A program made the position numbers and the translations under genes. Positions 18,377 through 28,981 of a DNA stretch of 64,000 bases are shown here, one piece after another (position 1 is the first letter of the stretch; each line of letters begins with the position of its first letter). The notes under the pieces are model-generated. The model ran no database searches. It was not told where the DNA came from and saw only the letters and a program-made list of their open reading frames with translations. Origin of the DNA: Azolla caroliniana (lineage: Eukaryota > Polypodiophyta); contig JBHGNT010000009.1 in assembly GCA_043228905.1 (NCBI GenBank), forward strand, positions 3,472,001 to 3,536,000, written 5' to 3'.

Positions 18377-18526
18377 TGTCGTGAAGAAAACTGGCCATGG
18401 GCGGAATTAGAGAAAAAGGCGCATGAACCGGCTCTTACACGGGTGGACGCGAGAATTGATATTTTGTACATAATTCGTAATTAGGTCGGTTGATGTAAAT
18501 ACTAGGTAGTACACATTTATTAGGCC
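18377..18526 (+). repeat. 5' LTR fragment of R2
   Basis: TGTCGTGAAGAAAACTGGCC and about 130 further bases match the start of the S1/R5 LTR, including the GGTAGNACNCATT segment. The rest of the LTR, the PBS and the first codons of gag are deleted. Confidence 0.75.
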
Positions 18527-19858
18527 GATAAATCGATCGTCGGCACTATAGGCCGGTTCGGAGAGAAAGACGCCACAAGTTATTTGGAGGCTTACTGGGC
18601 CGAAATGATCATGAGGGATATCCTGGTGGACAGGCGGCTTTCCGGATTCTCTCGGGTGGTGACGCTGAGCATCCACGCGGAGGTGCTCGAGGTGCTGGCC
18701 GGATGCCAGACTTGGGAGGAGTTCGAGCTGCAGCTCCTCGAGAAGTATGGGTTTGACAACTCGCTTCGGCTGTCGAGGCGGGACTTCATGGCGTGGGTGG
18801 AAAGCCCCGGAAAAGGGAGGAACACGTCGACGCTCCTCCAGGAGTTCGAAAAACGGTTCGCGCGGCTGTCGACGCTAGATCGGACCGTGCTCGAAACGAG
18901 TCGAGTACTAATGTTTGTCAAGTCGGTGGACGCACTCGACATGGAAAAGGTGGGTCCCCTATTGGAAACGGACGAAGGGCTCACAACAGACTGGGCCGTG
19001 GTAAAACGGGTCTGCAGCCGTTTCGACAAACGGCGCGATTGGAGCGATGAAAGCTCGTCGGGGTCAGGGCCGGTCCCGGCGAGGAGGCTCGAGGAGCCGA
19101 TATCGGTGCTAGCCGGTAGGAAGGAAGAGACCCGAATTTGGCTGGTGTCGGGGTCGGCATTGAACGACGTGGTAAGAGGCCCATCCGGAGGAGCGGCTCT
19201 AGAGGAGCTGACACAGATGGTGCGCGACCTGCAAATCGCACAGGCATGGAGAGACAGAGGCGAACAACCTCGCGACCGGAGGTCGCCGGCTGGGCAATGG
19301 AGCATGTGGTGTGACGTGATCGGTCACATTCAGAAGGATTGCGCGGATTTTGCCGACGCGCTTAGGACCAACGTGGTGTACCTCTGGAATGGGCGGGTGC
19401 ACGCGAGCGAGACCCGGAGAGCCCTAGAACTAAATACTGGGCGCGGCGGAATGAAGAGGTTGATGGAAGAGGCCGCGGCGCAGCACGTACAAGCCGTTAA
19501 CTACTTAGTGTCGGTGGGAATTCGGGTTGGGGGTGATGAGACCCGGAAGGTGAAGGACTCCGGATTCTGGCCGCTAGTGCTAGAAGGCCTCTCCGGAGTT
19601 CGGCTGAAGAAGGAAGAGGCAGACCGCGCGGAACAACGGGTCCAGGAGGTCACCGGATGGGACGATCCGGTCGAAGAGAAAACGGGCTTCGTAGAAGCCG
19701 CTTGCCAGAACTACGAGGTTCTGGTGAAAGACAAACGAGCAGGAAAGGCCGGGGGGTCAGTCCCTCGTAGAGGTACAAGACCCGGTTCGGACCGAAACCG
19801 ACTGGTGCCGGCAACCCAGGCGTGGCAGACGGACAGAAGCAGGCGGGGTTTCGGTTGA
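18527..19858 (+). pseudogene. gag: Gag of R2, 5' truncated
   Basis: Family R Gag from YLEAYWAEMIMRD through LSIHAEVLEVLAGCQTWEEF, SRRDFMAWVESPGKGRN and LQEFEKRF. It continues through a Gag linker to the zinc knuckle at about 19290-19335, SMWCDVIGHIQKDC, followed by NTGRGGMKRLMEEA. Family consensus seems to be CMWCDxxGHxQxDC; here the first Cys is Ser. The frame runs to a stop at 19858, and the following frame (19822 onward) continues the protein, so a frameshift separates Gag from the protease part. The N-terminus is lost with the LTR deletion. Confidence 0.82.
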
Positions 19859-20572
19859 GCACCGAAATCAAGAGAGAAATGGACCTACGGAAGGTCCTTG
19901 AAGAGTGGATCCTCGACAATAAAGTGGAGCTGTCGTTGCAGGAGGTGTTGGGAATCGCCAAGAGGGAGTTCCACGACTTCATCATAGACTTAGTAAAGCG
20001 GAAGAGGCTCTCGACGGAGCCAGAACTGGAGAAGCCAGTGGAGGTGCGGACTACGCGCTTAGAAGACGCGGCCCTAGAAGACGAGTTGGCGGAAGAGCCA
20101 CTACGCGAAGCCGCATTGGGCCAGGGCAACTACGGAAACCCCTGTGCGGATCGACGACGTTCCGGAACCGGTGGTGGCCTTGGTAGACCATGGATCCGAA
20201 ATCAACCTGATGTCCATGGATTTCTACAAGAGGGGTAAATGGTCGATCAACACCAAGCATGGGTGGAAGATACGCGCAGCGACGCGTGCTACGGAGGAGC
20301 TGCATGGTGCGTGCCCAAATATACGCATAAAGGTCGGTGACATCGAGATAGATCAACATTTCTTTGTGCAGGAAACATCCTCGCACCCGGTGATTCTCGA
20401 CGAACCATACATTACGGCAGCACGCATGGAGATGAAGGTGCTGGACAACGGTTCGGCGTACGCGCGCGTCAAGAGCCAGGACGGTCGGCATTCCGTCCAA
20501 TTCATGACCATACGTCCGAACCATGAGAGGAATCGCGAGACCCTCGACGGCGACAACCGAGGGGACTTTTAG
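19822..20572 (+). pseudogene. Gag-protease junction and protease of R2
   Basis: Two overlapping frames. The first has LRKVLEEWILDNKVELSLQE and DLVKRKRLSTEPE, a helical segment kept in R4. The second (20144-20572) is a retropepsin-like domain with VALVDHGSEINLMS (the catalytic Asp is in VDHGSE), FYKRGKWSINT, EELHGACPNIRIKVGD and VILDEPYITAARMEMKVLDN. The -1-type overlap near 20144-20238 may be degeneration. R4 and R5 carry the same motifs. Confidence 0.75.
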
Positions 20573-20772
20573 AGAGGGCTATCAAGGCATGGGGCCGCGG
20601 TAGTCCGGACGTACTGGAAGAACCCCACACATGTACAGTAGGTAGGAAGTTATGGTTCTCCGAAAACGGAGGTTGTACTATAACCGACGTCAGTGGCCGG
20701 GAAAGGAAGCAAGCGGAGGAGCGGCTCAGGGGATGCGGAGTCCTCTCCCCCGACGAAGAAATCGGTGGCGCC

Positions 20773-22510
20773 GTGGAGGCGGTCTCTTTTGTCGACACCT
20801 TGGGCGAGTTGCGAAAGGTGATCGGTGAAGACCTTAGAGAAGACCGGACCATTCCGGTTATTCGATGGGAATGTACGAAGTCATCGCGGACTTCGGGGAA
20901 AGGATCGGGTCGGGTCGGACGGCCCGCATGGATACAAAGTACAAGACTGTGGACCAGAAGGTGAGGCCAGTCGCGGCACCCTTGCCGGAGGGCAGTGAGG
21001 AGCGGATAAAAGGGGTCGCGTCGGACCCAAGTTTATGGAATCCGGCTGGCATAGGGCGCCGGTTCACCGACATAACGCTACGGGAGCTCAAGGTTGGTGG
21101 GGGTGGCTTTCTACTACAGGCGGAGGATGACAAGTTTCGAAGAATGCTCGGAGGGCATGGGAAAGCCTTCACGTTCTCGCCAGAGGAGATCGGGTGTGTG
21201 AACCCGACGATCGTCGAACCGATGGTGATATTCACGGTACCGCATGTACCGTGGAATCTCAAACCGATTCCGATGCCGAGAGCTCACATCCTGAAGTTGA
21301 TGGAGCTTCTGAAGCAAAAGGTGGAGATGGGCATCCTCAAACCGTCGAGTGCCCCGTATTCGAATCGGTAGTTTACAGTGCCGAAGAAGAATGACACACT
21401 GTGCTTCATTCAGGACCTGCAACCGGTCAACAGGGTGACCATCTGTAATGCAGGAATCGGACCGACCATAGATGAGTTCGCGGAGGCCTTTGCTGGAAGG
21501 TCGATCTATTCGGTCGGTGACTTATACTCGGGGTACGACTAGTTCCAGCTAGCTGTGGAGAGTAGGGATATCACGACGATGCGAACTCGTCTAGTACGGA
21601 TGTGTACCCTACCTCAAGGCGGGACGAATTCGGTGGCGCACATGGTGAACTGCATCTCGGACATCACCATGCCATTCTTGGACGACATCCCGATAAAGGG
21701 GTGTTCGGTGGAAGATGCGGACGAGACTGTCGGGTCAGATGGATGCCGGAGGTTCATCGTGAACCACATCAACGACTGCGAGAAGGTGCTGCAGAAGCTC
21801 GAGAGCGCACGACTGACCTTCTCCGGAGAAAAATCGGCGTACGGGCAGTCGGAGATCTTGGTGGTCGGACACCTGTGCGGGCCTTACGGTAGGAAACCGT
21901 CTCCAGCAAAGGTAGAGGCCATCTCCGCGATGAGGAACGATTGTGGGTCGATCATGGAGGTCCACAGATTCTTTCGACCATGCACGTTCTACCACATCTG
22001 GATCCCGCACTACGCGCATGTCACGGAACCCATCTACGGACTATTGAAAAAAGGGCGTAGCTTTGAGTGGAGGACGGAGCACACGGAGTCGGTCCGGAGA
22101 CTAAAGGAGGCGCTTACGGTAGCGCCAGCTCTCCGTAAAGCGGTTTACGGTAAGGGGATCCACATCTACGTAACGGTGGACACGAGCCCGACCGGGATCA
22201 GGTGGTTGATCAACTAGGAGGACGAGGACGACGCACGGTTCCCGATCCGGTTCAGGGCGAAGGTATTGAGCGAGCGACAACGAGGATACGCCCAAGTCAA
22301 GCGCGAACTATGGGGTATCGTTTCGGCAGTCAAGGCCGACAGGGACTACCTGATTGGGACGGAGGTAATAATCGAGACAGACTGCCAAAACGATACTCAG
22401 CATGGTTTCCGGATGCGCGACGCTGGACCTAGCAATGCTTCGGTGGATAGCGTACATTAAGTCCCTGAACCCGGAGATACGACACATCTCCGGAAAGGAT
22501 AACGCCATGG
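20773..22510 (+). pseudogene. Reverse transcriptase and RNase H of R2
   Basis: Ty3-like RT in several frames: VPWNLKPIPMPRAHILKLME, GILKPSSAPYSNR then TAG and FTVPKKN (21350-21390); LYSGYD then TAG and FQLAVES (21541); the catalytic MPFLDDIPIKGC (about 21670-21705); VVGHLCGPYGRKPSPAKVEA; then RNase H with VTVDTSPTGIRWLIN, stop, and IIETDCQND. FLDDIPIKG is typical of all autonomous family R copies here and is unlike plant Tat or chromovirus FLDDF/YLDDL. At least three stops inactivate it. Confidence 0.8.
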
Positions 22511-23361
22511 ACGACATGCTTTCGAGAGCAAGGTTCAACGACGAAGACGACATGGTTTCGGATGACGAAGAAGTCGGCGAGGACTTCTTCGGGTTGGCTA
22601 ATATGACGACGAGGAAAGGGGACACTCTGGCGCTTAACGAATTTGACGAAAGCAGGTACGATGGGGAGTGGCTCCAAATTGGGAGGTTCCTACGGGCGAT
22701 GACACCGGACGCAGCGTGGACGAGAGAAGAGGCGAGCCGGGTACGAAAGAAGGCGTACCGATTCTTCCTACGGGACGGGTGCATATGGAGGCACCCAAAG
22801 AAAGGAAACGACATCCCGCTCCGAGTAGTGGCAAAGAAAGAAGAACAGGAGGAACTACTGGCGGCATTTCACGAGAGCCCCTGGGCCGGGCATCGTGGGA
22901 CGTGGGCCACGTTCGAGAAGCTGAAGGAAAAGTACTAGTGGACGGGGTTGTACCAGGACGTGCATCGGTTAGTAACAACTTGCGAAAGCTATCAGATGCA
23001 CTCCGTAGTCTGACATCGGGACGAGCTACACCCGACTTACCCGTTGCGGTCCATTTCAAGTGGATGGTGGACTTGGTGACGATGCCGATGGGAGTAGGAT
23101 AGATGCAATACCTGGTGCTTGCGCGGGAAGACTTAACGAACCAGGTGGAATGCCATGCACTACAGAACAAGGCAACCGCGGCGGTATCCCGGTTCCTAAT
23201 CGAAGAGGTAGTGTGTCGGTATGGGTGCGTCGGGAGGATCGTGGCGGACCGGGGAGAGCTGGATGCGCGGGAAGTTGAGGAGCTGTTCGACCGGCTAGGG
23301 GTCAAACTCTCCCTCACTATTGCGTACAATCTGGAGGCGAACGGGAAGGTCGAACGTGGGC
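22402..23361 (+). pseudogene. RNase H end and integrase of R2, truncated
   Basis: SLNPEIRHISGKDNAMDDMLS closes RNase H. The integrase zinc finger follows (HESPWAGHRGTW, then CESYQMH, where the first Cys pair is altered). The catalytic core is in shifted frames: RIVADRGELD (23230-23260) and AYNLEANGKVERGH (23318-23357) with the glutamate. The element ends here, joined to the R4 LTR. Stops occur at 22936, 23010 and 23100. Confidence 0.78.
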
Positions 23362-23457
23362 ACGCCGGCCTATTCCTAGTTACATACATCCTAGGATATA
23401 CACATAACGCCGGCCTATTCCTAGTTACGTACAATGTGTTGGGTTGAGTGCACACGC
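23362..23457 (-). repeat. R4 3' LTR, outer piece
   Basis: It matches the 5' LTR at 38095-38157 (ctaggatatacacat, acgccggcctattcc and tacaatgtgttgggttgag). A 28-base segment starting cgccggcctattcctagtta occurs twice, 48 bases apart, only here. Confidence 0.8.
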
Positions 23458-24289
23458 TGTCGTGGAGAAAACCGTCCCTAGGCGGAATCGGAGAATATCG
23501 AGAGAATCAGCGGTGTGCACCATGTGCACTCACCCTTGTATAAACGTGTGAATAGTAGGAGTCAACACAGGACAAAGAATCCCATGTAAGTCGGGATTTA
23601 TCCCACATTGTAACGCATCCCTCTCCTTATTCTATAAAAGGAAGGGAGCACCCTTTGTGAAGGGGTTGCCCATTTTGTGTTAGAGGGTATACCGTTAGAT
23701 TTAGGGTTAGTTCTTCTTCTTCTTCTTCCTCTTCTTCGCGGTGTCGGTTGACTGTTGAGGGCTGTTTTTGCTCGGTCTCCTGTGCAAGACCCCGCTCTGC
23801 GTGATGAGCCCGAGAGCTCCCCGGACGGCGGCTTGGCTGTAGACTACTGTTGTAACCTACCCTAGCTTGGTCCGGCTCGAAGTTGGGGTTGTATTCTTTC
23901 CCTTGTAATACATACATTTGCGTCTGTTTGTGTATATTCGTGTCTCTGTTGGTGTCAGGTGCTTCCCCTTTTCTGCGTTTCCTGTACATAAGGGCATGAG
24001 TCGGGTCGGCGTGCATATGTGTGTGTGTGAGTCGGTGTCAAGTGTGCGCTCCCTCTCTTAGGGTTTCCTGAGGCATACCACTTAGGTTGAGGGTTTCCTA
24101 TTCGGTTTTAGGGTTTCAGCTAGGGTTTTCTTCTTGGGTTTTCTTTTAGGGTTTTTCTCATAGTCGTTTGGTGCGGCCATGGCGGCCACCATTGTAAAGC
24201 GTTTATGTTTCCTTAAGCTAACTTGTTGAGCATGTTGCCCCGTCTATTCTATGTTAGTCTCTTATTCTTTCTCCTCTACTCCCTAGTCC
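23458..24289 (+). repeat. 5' LTR of R3, 3' end deleted
   Basis: It starts TGTCGTGGAGAAAACCG and runs parallel to 28007-28841 as far as ctccctagtcc. The last 50 or so bases and the PBS are missing. A ctataaaagg TATA box lies at about 23632, and TAGGGTTT motifs occur at 23700 and 24055-24160. Confidence 0.87.
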
Positions 24290-24350
24290 TACAGAAATCC
24301 TCACACCGATCCGGCTGTCGGCCCGAGTGCCGACGTGAGTCCTATAGGAG
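24290..24350 (+). other. Internal repeat piece of R3 left of C2
   Basis: cctcacaccgatccggctg and cgacgtgagtcctatagg match the repeat unit at 26879-26940. This is internal R3 sequence between the broken LTR and C2. Confidence 0.6.
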
Positions 24351-24418
24351 AGGTAGTACTGTTTGCTCATCAGTATTGTTCTTCTCACTTCCCATCCGGA
24401 GGGACCTGTTTCCTAACA

Positions 24419-24930
24419 AACTCCCCCTTCACTCCGGCATGGGATGTCTTACTAGTCCGATTCTCTTCCGGCATGCATCCAGCTTGTCGGGTATCAGTAC
24501 TTTGGTCAGCATATCTGACCCGTTCTCGGCCGTGTGGATATTTGTCAGTGCGAACACCTGGTCATCTACTCTTTCCCGGATCCAGTGATACCTATGCTGG
24601 ATATGCTTCGTTGACTGTCGCAATAGAGCCTGTATTCATCTTGCTGGATACCGAGCTCTCCGATGAAGTCCTTCATCCATAATATTTCCTTGCCGGCTTC
24701 CACAACCGCCATGTACTCTGCCTCCGTGGTTGACAATGCAACCGTCTTCTGCAGCCTCGACTGCCACGAAACAGCTCCCCCTGCATATGTCATTACATAC
24801 CCGGATGTAGACCGGCTGGTATCCACATCAACCGACATGTCCGAATCGGTAAAACCGTCAAGTTGAGGTTTTTCGGAGCCGAATCGGAGACACATGTTCG
24901 AAGTGCCCTTCAAGAACCGGAGTATCCATT
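24419..24930 (-). pseudogene. RNase H of C2
   Basis: The minus strand reads MKGTSNMCLRFGSEKPQLDGFTD, SDMSVDVDTSRST, VALSTTEAEYMAVVEAGKE (the acidic residue mutated in C1 is still E here), KHIQHRYHWIRERVDDQVFAL and LIPDKLDACRKRIGLVRHPMPE. A frameshift near 24600 separates the last part. A polypurine tract aagggggagtt lies directly before the 3' LTR at about 24419-24429. Confidence 0.85.
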
Positions 24931-24940
24931 TGACCGCGTT

Positions 24941-25765
24941 CTAGTGCTCCTTGCCGGGATTGCTCATAAACCGGCTAACCACTCCGACTGCGTATCCTAT
25001 ATCCGGTCGGGTACACACCATTGCGTACATTAAGCTCCCGACGACAGAGGCATATGGAACCTTCATCATATTCGACTTCTTTGCTTTCGTCTTCGGACTT
25101 TGCTTACCGGATAACCTACAGTTTTCCGGAAGTGTCGATTCGGCCGGTTTCGCATCTGACATGTTGAACCGTTGAAGCACCTTTGTCACGTATTTCTCTT
25201 GTGATAGCCACAATTGCTTCGTTGGCCGGTTCCGGATGATATGCATCCCCAACATCTGTCTTGCCAGACCCAAGTCTTTCATTGCGAAGGTTCGGTTGAG
25301 AGCCTTCTTCAGCATCCGTATTTTGGCTTGGTCCCGTCCGACGATCAACATGCCGTCCACGTACAGAAGGAGTATTAGGAAGTCGCCTCCTTCGAACTTC
25401 TTCACAAACACGTAGTGATCGGCTTGCGTCTTGTGGTACCCTTGATCGGTCATGAAAGAGTCGAACTTCCGGTACCATTGTCGAGGAGCCTGCTTCAGTC
25501 TATACAAGCTCTTCTTCAACCGGCATACCAGGTGCTCCTTCCCCTTCTCCACAAATCCTTCCGGTTGCTGCATGTAGATCTCCTCTTCGAGGTCACCGTG
25601 AAGGAATGTTGTCTTCATGTCTAGCTTCTCTACCTCGAGGTCCATGCTTGCCGTTATACTAAGCACCATTCCGCGCCCTTCTTCTGCTGGAACCCCTTTA
25701 CCACGATCCTGGCTTTGTATCTCGGGGGGTTGCCGACATCTCCTGGTTTCAACTTGTACACCCAC
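24941..25765 (-). pseudogene. Reverse transcriptase of C2
   Basis: SITASMDLEVEKLDMKTTFLHGDL, QPEGFVEKGKEHLVCRLKKS, KQAPRQWYRKFDSF and LLLYVDGMLIVG, the last near 25350. The catalytic pair YVDD is YVDG, which should abolish polymerase activity. The N-terminal RT block seen in C1 (DFDEIFAPVVKM) is deleted at the join with the preceding frame near 25665. Confidence 0.85.
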
Positions 25766-26574
25766 TTGTTTCGGAGTGCCCGCTTTCCTTTCGGCAACTC
25801 CACCAATTCGTACGTATGGTTCTCATGCAGGGAATCCATCTCATCCTGCATGGCACTTAACCATTTGCGGCTGTGGGTGTAATCCTTCGCCTCTACGAAG
25901 CTTTTTGGCTCCCCCTCATCGGTTAGCAGCACATGCTCTGCATCCGGAAATCTCCGGGGGGCCCTTCTCTCTCTAAGAGGATATCTCCGTCTTTGGGCTT
26001 CGGTAACTGGGCCCTCCATTCGCTCTTCATTCGAATCCGATTTTGGGTCTTGGCCGGTTCCGGTTTCAGCTTCCTCTATTTCTTCTTCTTCCGGTTCAGT
26101 ATCCTCACCGTAACCGGCTGTTTTCTCGAGTGCTAACCAGTCTCTTGCCGGTTGGGTCTGCTCCTCGTAGAATCGATCCTTACCGGTCGACTCGGAGTTC
26201 ATTATCTTCTTCTCCGACTCCCAGTCGGCGAGCGTCTTGTCCTCCATGAAGATGATATCTCGACTCCGGAATACCTTCTTGTCGACCAGGTCCCACACTC
26301 GGTAGCCGAACTCATCGTCGCCGTAACCGAGGAAAATGCATGGCCGGGTCTTTGGATTCAACTTTCCTTTCCGGTCCTTAGCAACATGCATGTACGCAAG
26401 ACACCCGAATACCTTCAGATGCCGGTAGGACACTTCGTTACCGGTCCAGACTCTCTGTGGCGTGTCTCCATCCAAGGGTACTGATGGTGATCTATTTATC
26501 ACATATGTCGCCATCGACAATGCCTCAGCCCAAAACTTCTTGGGTAGTTTTGCATGTGCCAGCATACTTCGGAC
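25654..26574 (-). pseudogene. Integrase C-terminal part and linker of C2
   Basis: Starts within integrase after the catalytic core (RSMLAHAKLPKKFWAEA, INRSPSVPLDGDTPQRVW, VFGCLAYMHVAKDRKGKL, IFLGYGDDEFGYRVWD). It continues through an acidic linker (EEEEIEEAETG) and RRYPLRERRAPRRFP to the RT start. It closely parallels C1 residues. The reading frame opens in the adjoining LTR, so there is no real start. Confidence 0.82.
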
Positions 26575-26742
26575 CTTCCGTAGCTGGGTACTCTTCATCC
26601 GGTTCTCACCGGGTCTTCCGTAGCCGGGTACTCTACATCCGGTTCTCACCGGGTCTGCACCATCCGGCTCATGCCGGGTACTCCACATCCGGTTTAGTAC
26701 TGTTCTTCTCACTTCCCATCCGGAGGGACCTGTTTCCTAACA

Positions 26743-28006
26743 AGACCTAGGGAGAAGGCTGGCGGCGGCGGGAAACGGGACCCAACTACGCGGAAGACAC
26801 GAGGAGAGTCCGGGAGGGACTCAAACAAAGGACACCCGAATTTCGGCAAGCAAGGAAACGAAGACCGGTCCTATGGGACCCTCACACCGATCCGGAGACC
26901 TTGGCAGTTCGGCCAACATGGCAACGTGAGACCTAGGGAGAAGGACGGCGGCGGCAGGGAACGGGACCCGGCAACACGAGATAGCGGATCGGAAGTCGGT
27001 AAGACGGGGGTGGACGAAGTGCGAAACCCTTACCGGCCAGTCATGGTTTCGGAAGGAGCCGGTAGGGGCAAACACGGGAGGTGTGTCGGGTCGGAAAAGC
27101 ACACCTGGGGAGGAACAAGAGTCTCGCAAGTGGCCATCACGGGCTGGATCGAAGCGTGACTACGGGATGGTGTCCGGCACAGGCGGTGCTAAACAAAGGA
27201 AGCGGAAGACCGCACAAGGGAGGTGTCGGGAATGAGGCGACGGGTGCATAGTGGACTGAAGAGGGTCGGAGTCAGGGGATGACAAGAGAGGCCGGAGGAG
27301 GATCCTCCACACTCGCTTCGTAGATCTCGGCAGCTCAGACAGGGTAGAGAATGCTAACACAGCAAGCCCGGGATGACAAGCTGGTGGGGGCGAGGGGAAC
27401 AAAGACAAGCGGAAGACTCATGACCTGTTGCAACAGCACGAAACGGGAAGGTCCAAGCGGGCTACTACGGGGTGTTCCTCGGATGCGGAGGACACCGGTA
27501 TGCGGATGAGCGACGATGCACGATCTGGTCGGGAAAGGGGCCAACAAGGCGTGTAGTGAACCGGAGTACGGCATAGGCAATGCCAAACAACGGACGAGGG
27601 TAGGCGGCACATGGAGGTGCCAGAGCGGAAAGGCAAGCGCGAAGATGGGTTGTGTGGTTCGGAGGTAGCGCGTAGAAGGCCAGAGAAGGATCCTCCACAC
27701 CGTTTCGGAGACCATGGCGGTTCGAGCCGACGTGGCGACGTAAGACCATGGAGAAGGAAGGTGGCGGCGTGGGGACGAAGGCAACGCGAAACAACAAGGG
27801 CCAGCGGAAGTACACGTACTACGGAGATCGTGGCAAAGGACCCATCGACGGGACAAATGAGCCTACGGAGAGTCAAGCGGTACGAGGATGGACCGGTCTG
27901 AAGCAAATGACGATCTGAAGGACAAAGGACAAGCACGGACCTGTCTTCTCCGGAAAAAAGTTTATTTTGGCGCATGCCGGTGGATGCGCGGTTAGGTGGG
28001 GGCGGA
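26743..28006 (+). repeat. Degenerate tandem repeats of R3 internal region
   Basis: GC-rich sequence without a convincing gene. A unit with cacaccgatccggagaccttggc, aacgtgagacctagggagaagg and cggcggc recurs at about 26884, 27302 and 27690 (spacing about 418 and 388) and, beyond C2, at 24299. It appears homologous in style and position to the repeats of R1. The last 40 bases before 28007 match R1 (ccggtggatgcgcgg) and include the polypurine tract. Confidence 0.65.
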
Positions 28007-28841
28007 TGTCGTGGAGAAAACCGTCCCTAGGCGGAATCGGAGAATATTGAGAGAATCGGCGGTGTGCACCATGTGCACTCACCCTTGTATAAACGTGTGA
28101 ATCGTAGGAGTCAAGTCGGGACAAAGAATCCCATGTAAGTCGGGATTTATCCCACATTGTAACGCATCCCTCTCCTTGTTCTATAAAAGGAAGGGAGCGC
28201 CCTTTGTGAAGGGGTTGCCCATTTTGTGTTAGAGGGTATACCGTTAGATTTAGGGTTAGTTCTTCTTCTTCTTCTTCCTCTTCTTCGCGGTGTCGGTTGA
28301 CTGTTGAGAGCTATTTCTACTCGGTCTCCTGTGCAAGACCCCGCTCCGCGTGATGAGCCCGAGAGCTCCCCGGACGGCGGCTTGGCTGCAAACTACTGTT
28401 GTAACCTACCCTAGCTTGGTCCGGCTCGAAGCTGGGGTTGTATTCTTTCCCTTGTAATACATACATTTGCGTCTGTCTGTGTATATTCGTCTCTGTTGGT
28501 GTCGGGTGCTTCCCCTTTTCTGCGTTTCCTGTCGGTGTCAAGCGCGCGCTCCCTCTCTTAGGGTTTCCTGAGGCATACTACTTAGGTTGAGAGTTTCCTA
28601 TTCGGTTTTAGGGTTTCGGCTAGGGTTTTCTTCTTGGGTTTTCCTTTAGGGTTTTTCTCATAGTCGTTTGGTGCGGCCATGGCGGCCACCATTGTAAAGC
28701 GTTTATGTTTCCTTAAGCTAACTTGTTGAGCGTCTTGCCCCGTCTATTCTATGTTAGTGTCTTATTCTTTCTCCTCTACTCCCTAGTCCAAGACCCCCGT
28801 GGTCCCACCCCTTCCACATGCATGCGCTTAACAACGCGACA
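28007..28841 (+). repeat. 3' LTR of R3
   Basis: 835 bp, TGTCGTGGAGAAAACCG to AACAACGCGACA, followed by acgc. It contains ctataaaagg at about 28181, a ttcttcttcttcttc run, several TAGGGTTT motifs and ggccatggcggcc. Confidence 0.9.
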
Positions 28842-28845
28842 ACGC

Positions 28846-28908
28846 GTAAGTGATGTTTCACGCGCCGAATTCCTTGATTCCACCTAAGGCCGGTTTTCTC
28901 CATGACAT
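28846..28908 (-). repeat. R4 3' LTR, inner piece
   Basis: gtaagtgatgtttcacgcgcc through ctccatgaca matches 38158-38219 of the 5' LTR. It is followed by the R4 polypurine tract (minus strand gcgcggtttggtgggggtgga, 28909-28929). Confidence 0.85.
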
Positions 28909-28981
28909 CCACCCCCACCAAACCGCGCATTCTTCGGCATGCGCTAGAGAGGGACAAGTGCTGGAGAAACCCGACTTGTAT

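Larger units (their letters stand above)
18377..23361 (+). mobile_element. Family R Ty3 element R2, truncated at both LTRs
   Basis: A plus-strand Ty3-like element inserted in the T1 coiled-coil ORF; the left flank is gcgc (18373-18376). It has about 150 bp of 5' LTR joined by a deletion to gag, then protease, RT, RNase H and integrase. It ends abruptly inside integrase (ANGKVERGH) at about 23361, where a piece of the R4 LTR in the opposite orientation begins. Its 3' LTR is missing. Several in-frame stops make it inactive. Confidence 0.85.
24351..26742 (-). mobile_element. Copia fragment C2 with deleted 5' half
   Basis: A minus-strand copia element of the C1 family. The right LTR piece is 26575-26742 and is fused directly to the end of integrase, so the rest of that LTR, PBS, gag, protease and integrase core are gone. 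The left LTR piece is 24351-24418. The two LTR pieces start with the same TGTTAGGAAACAGGTCC, as does the solo LTR at 56283. No clean target-site duplication can be read because the left LTR is truncated. Confidence 0.85.
23458..28841 (+). mobile_element. Nonautonomous family R element R3
   Basis: A plus-strand element with LTRs at 23458-24289 (3' end missing) and 28007-28841. Its polypurine tract is ggttaggtgggggcgga directly before 28007. It has perfect 4-bp duplications acgc at 23454-23457 and 28842-28845. The internal region has no retroviral domain, only GC-rich degenerate repeats, and is interrupted by copia fragment C2. LTR sequence (ggccatggcggcc, AAACCCTA motifs, GAA/TTC run) places it with R1 in a nonautonomous subfamily. 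It inserted into the R4 LTR. Confidence 0.87.

Noticed and set aside
24351-26742. A target-site duplication for C2
   Set aside because: The right flank is agacc but the left LTR is truncated, so no true left flank exists; nearby similarity comes from the R3 repeats.
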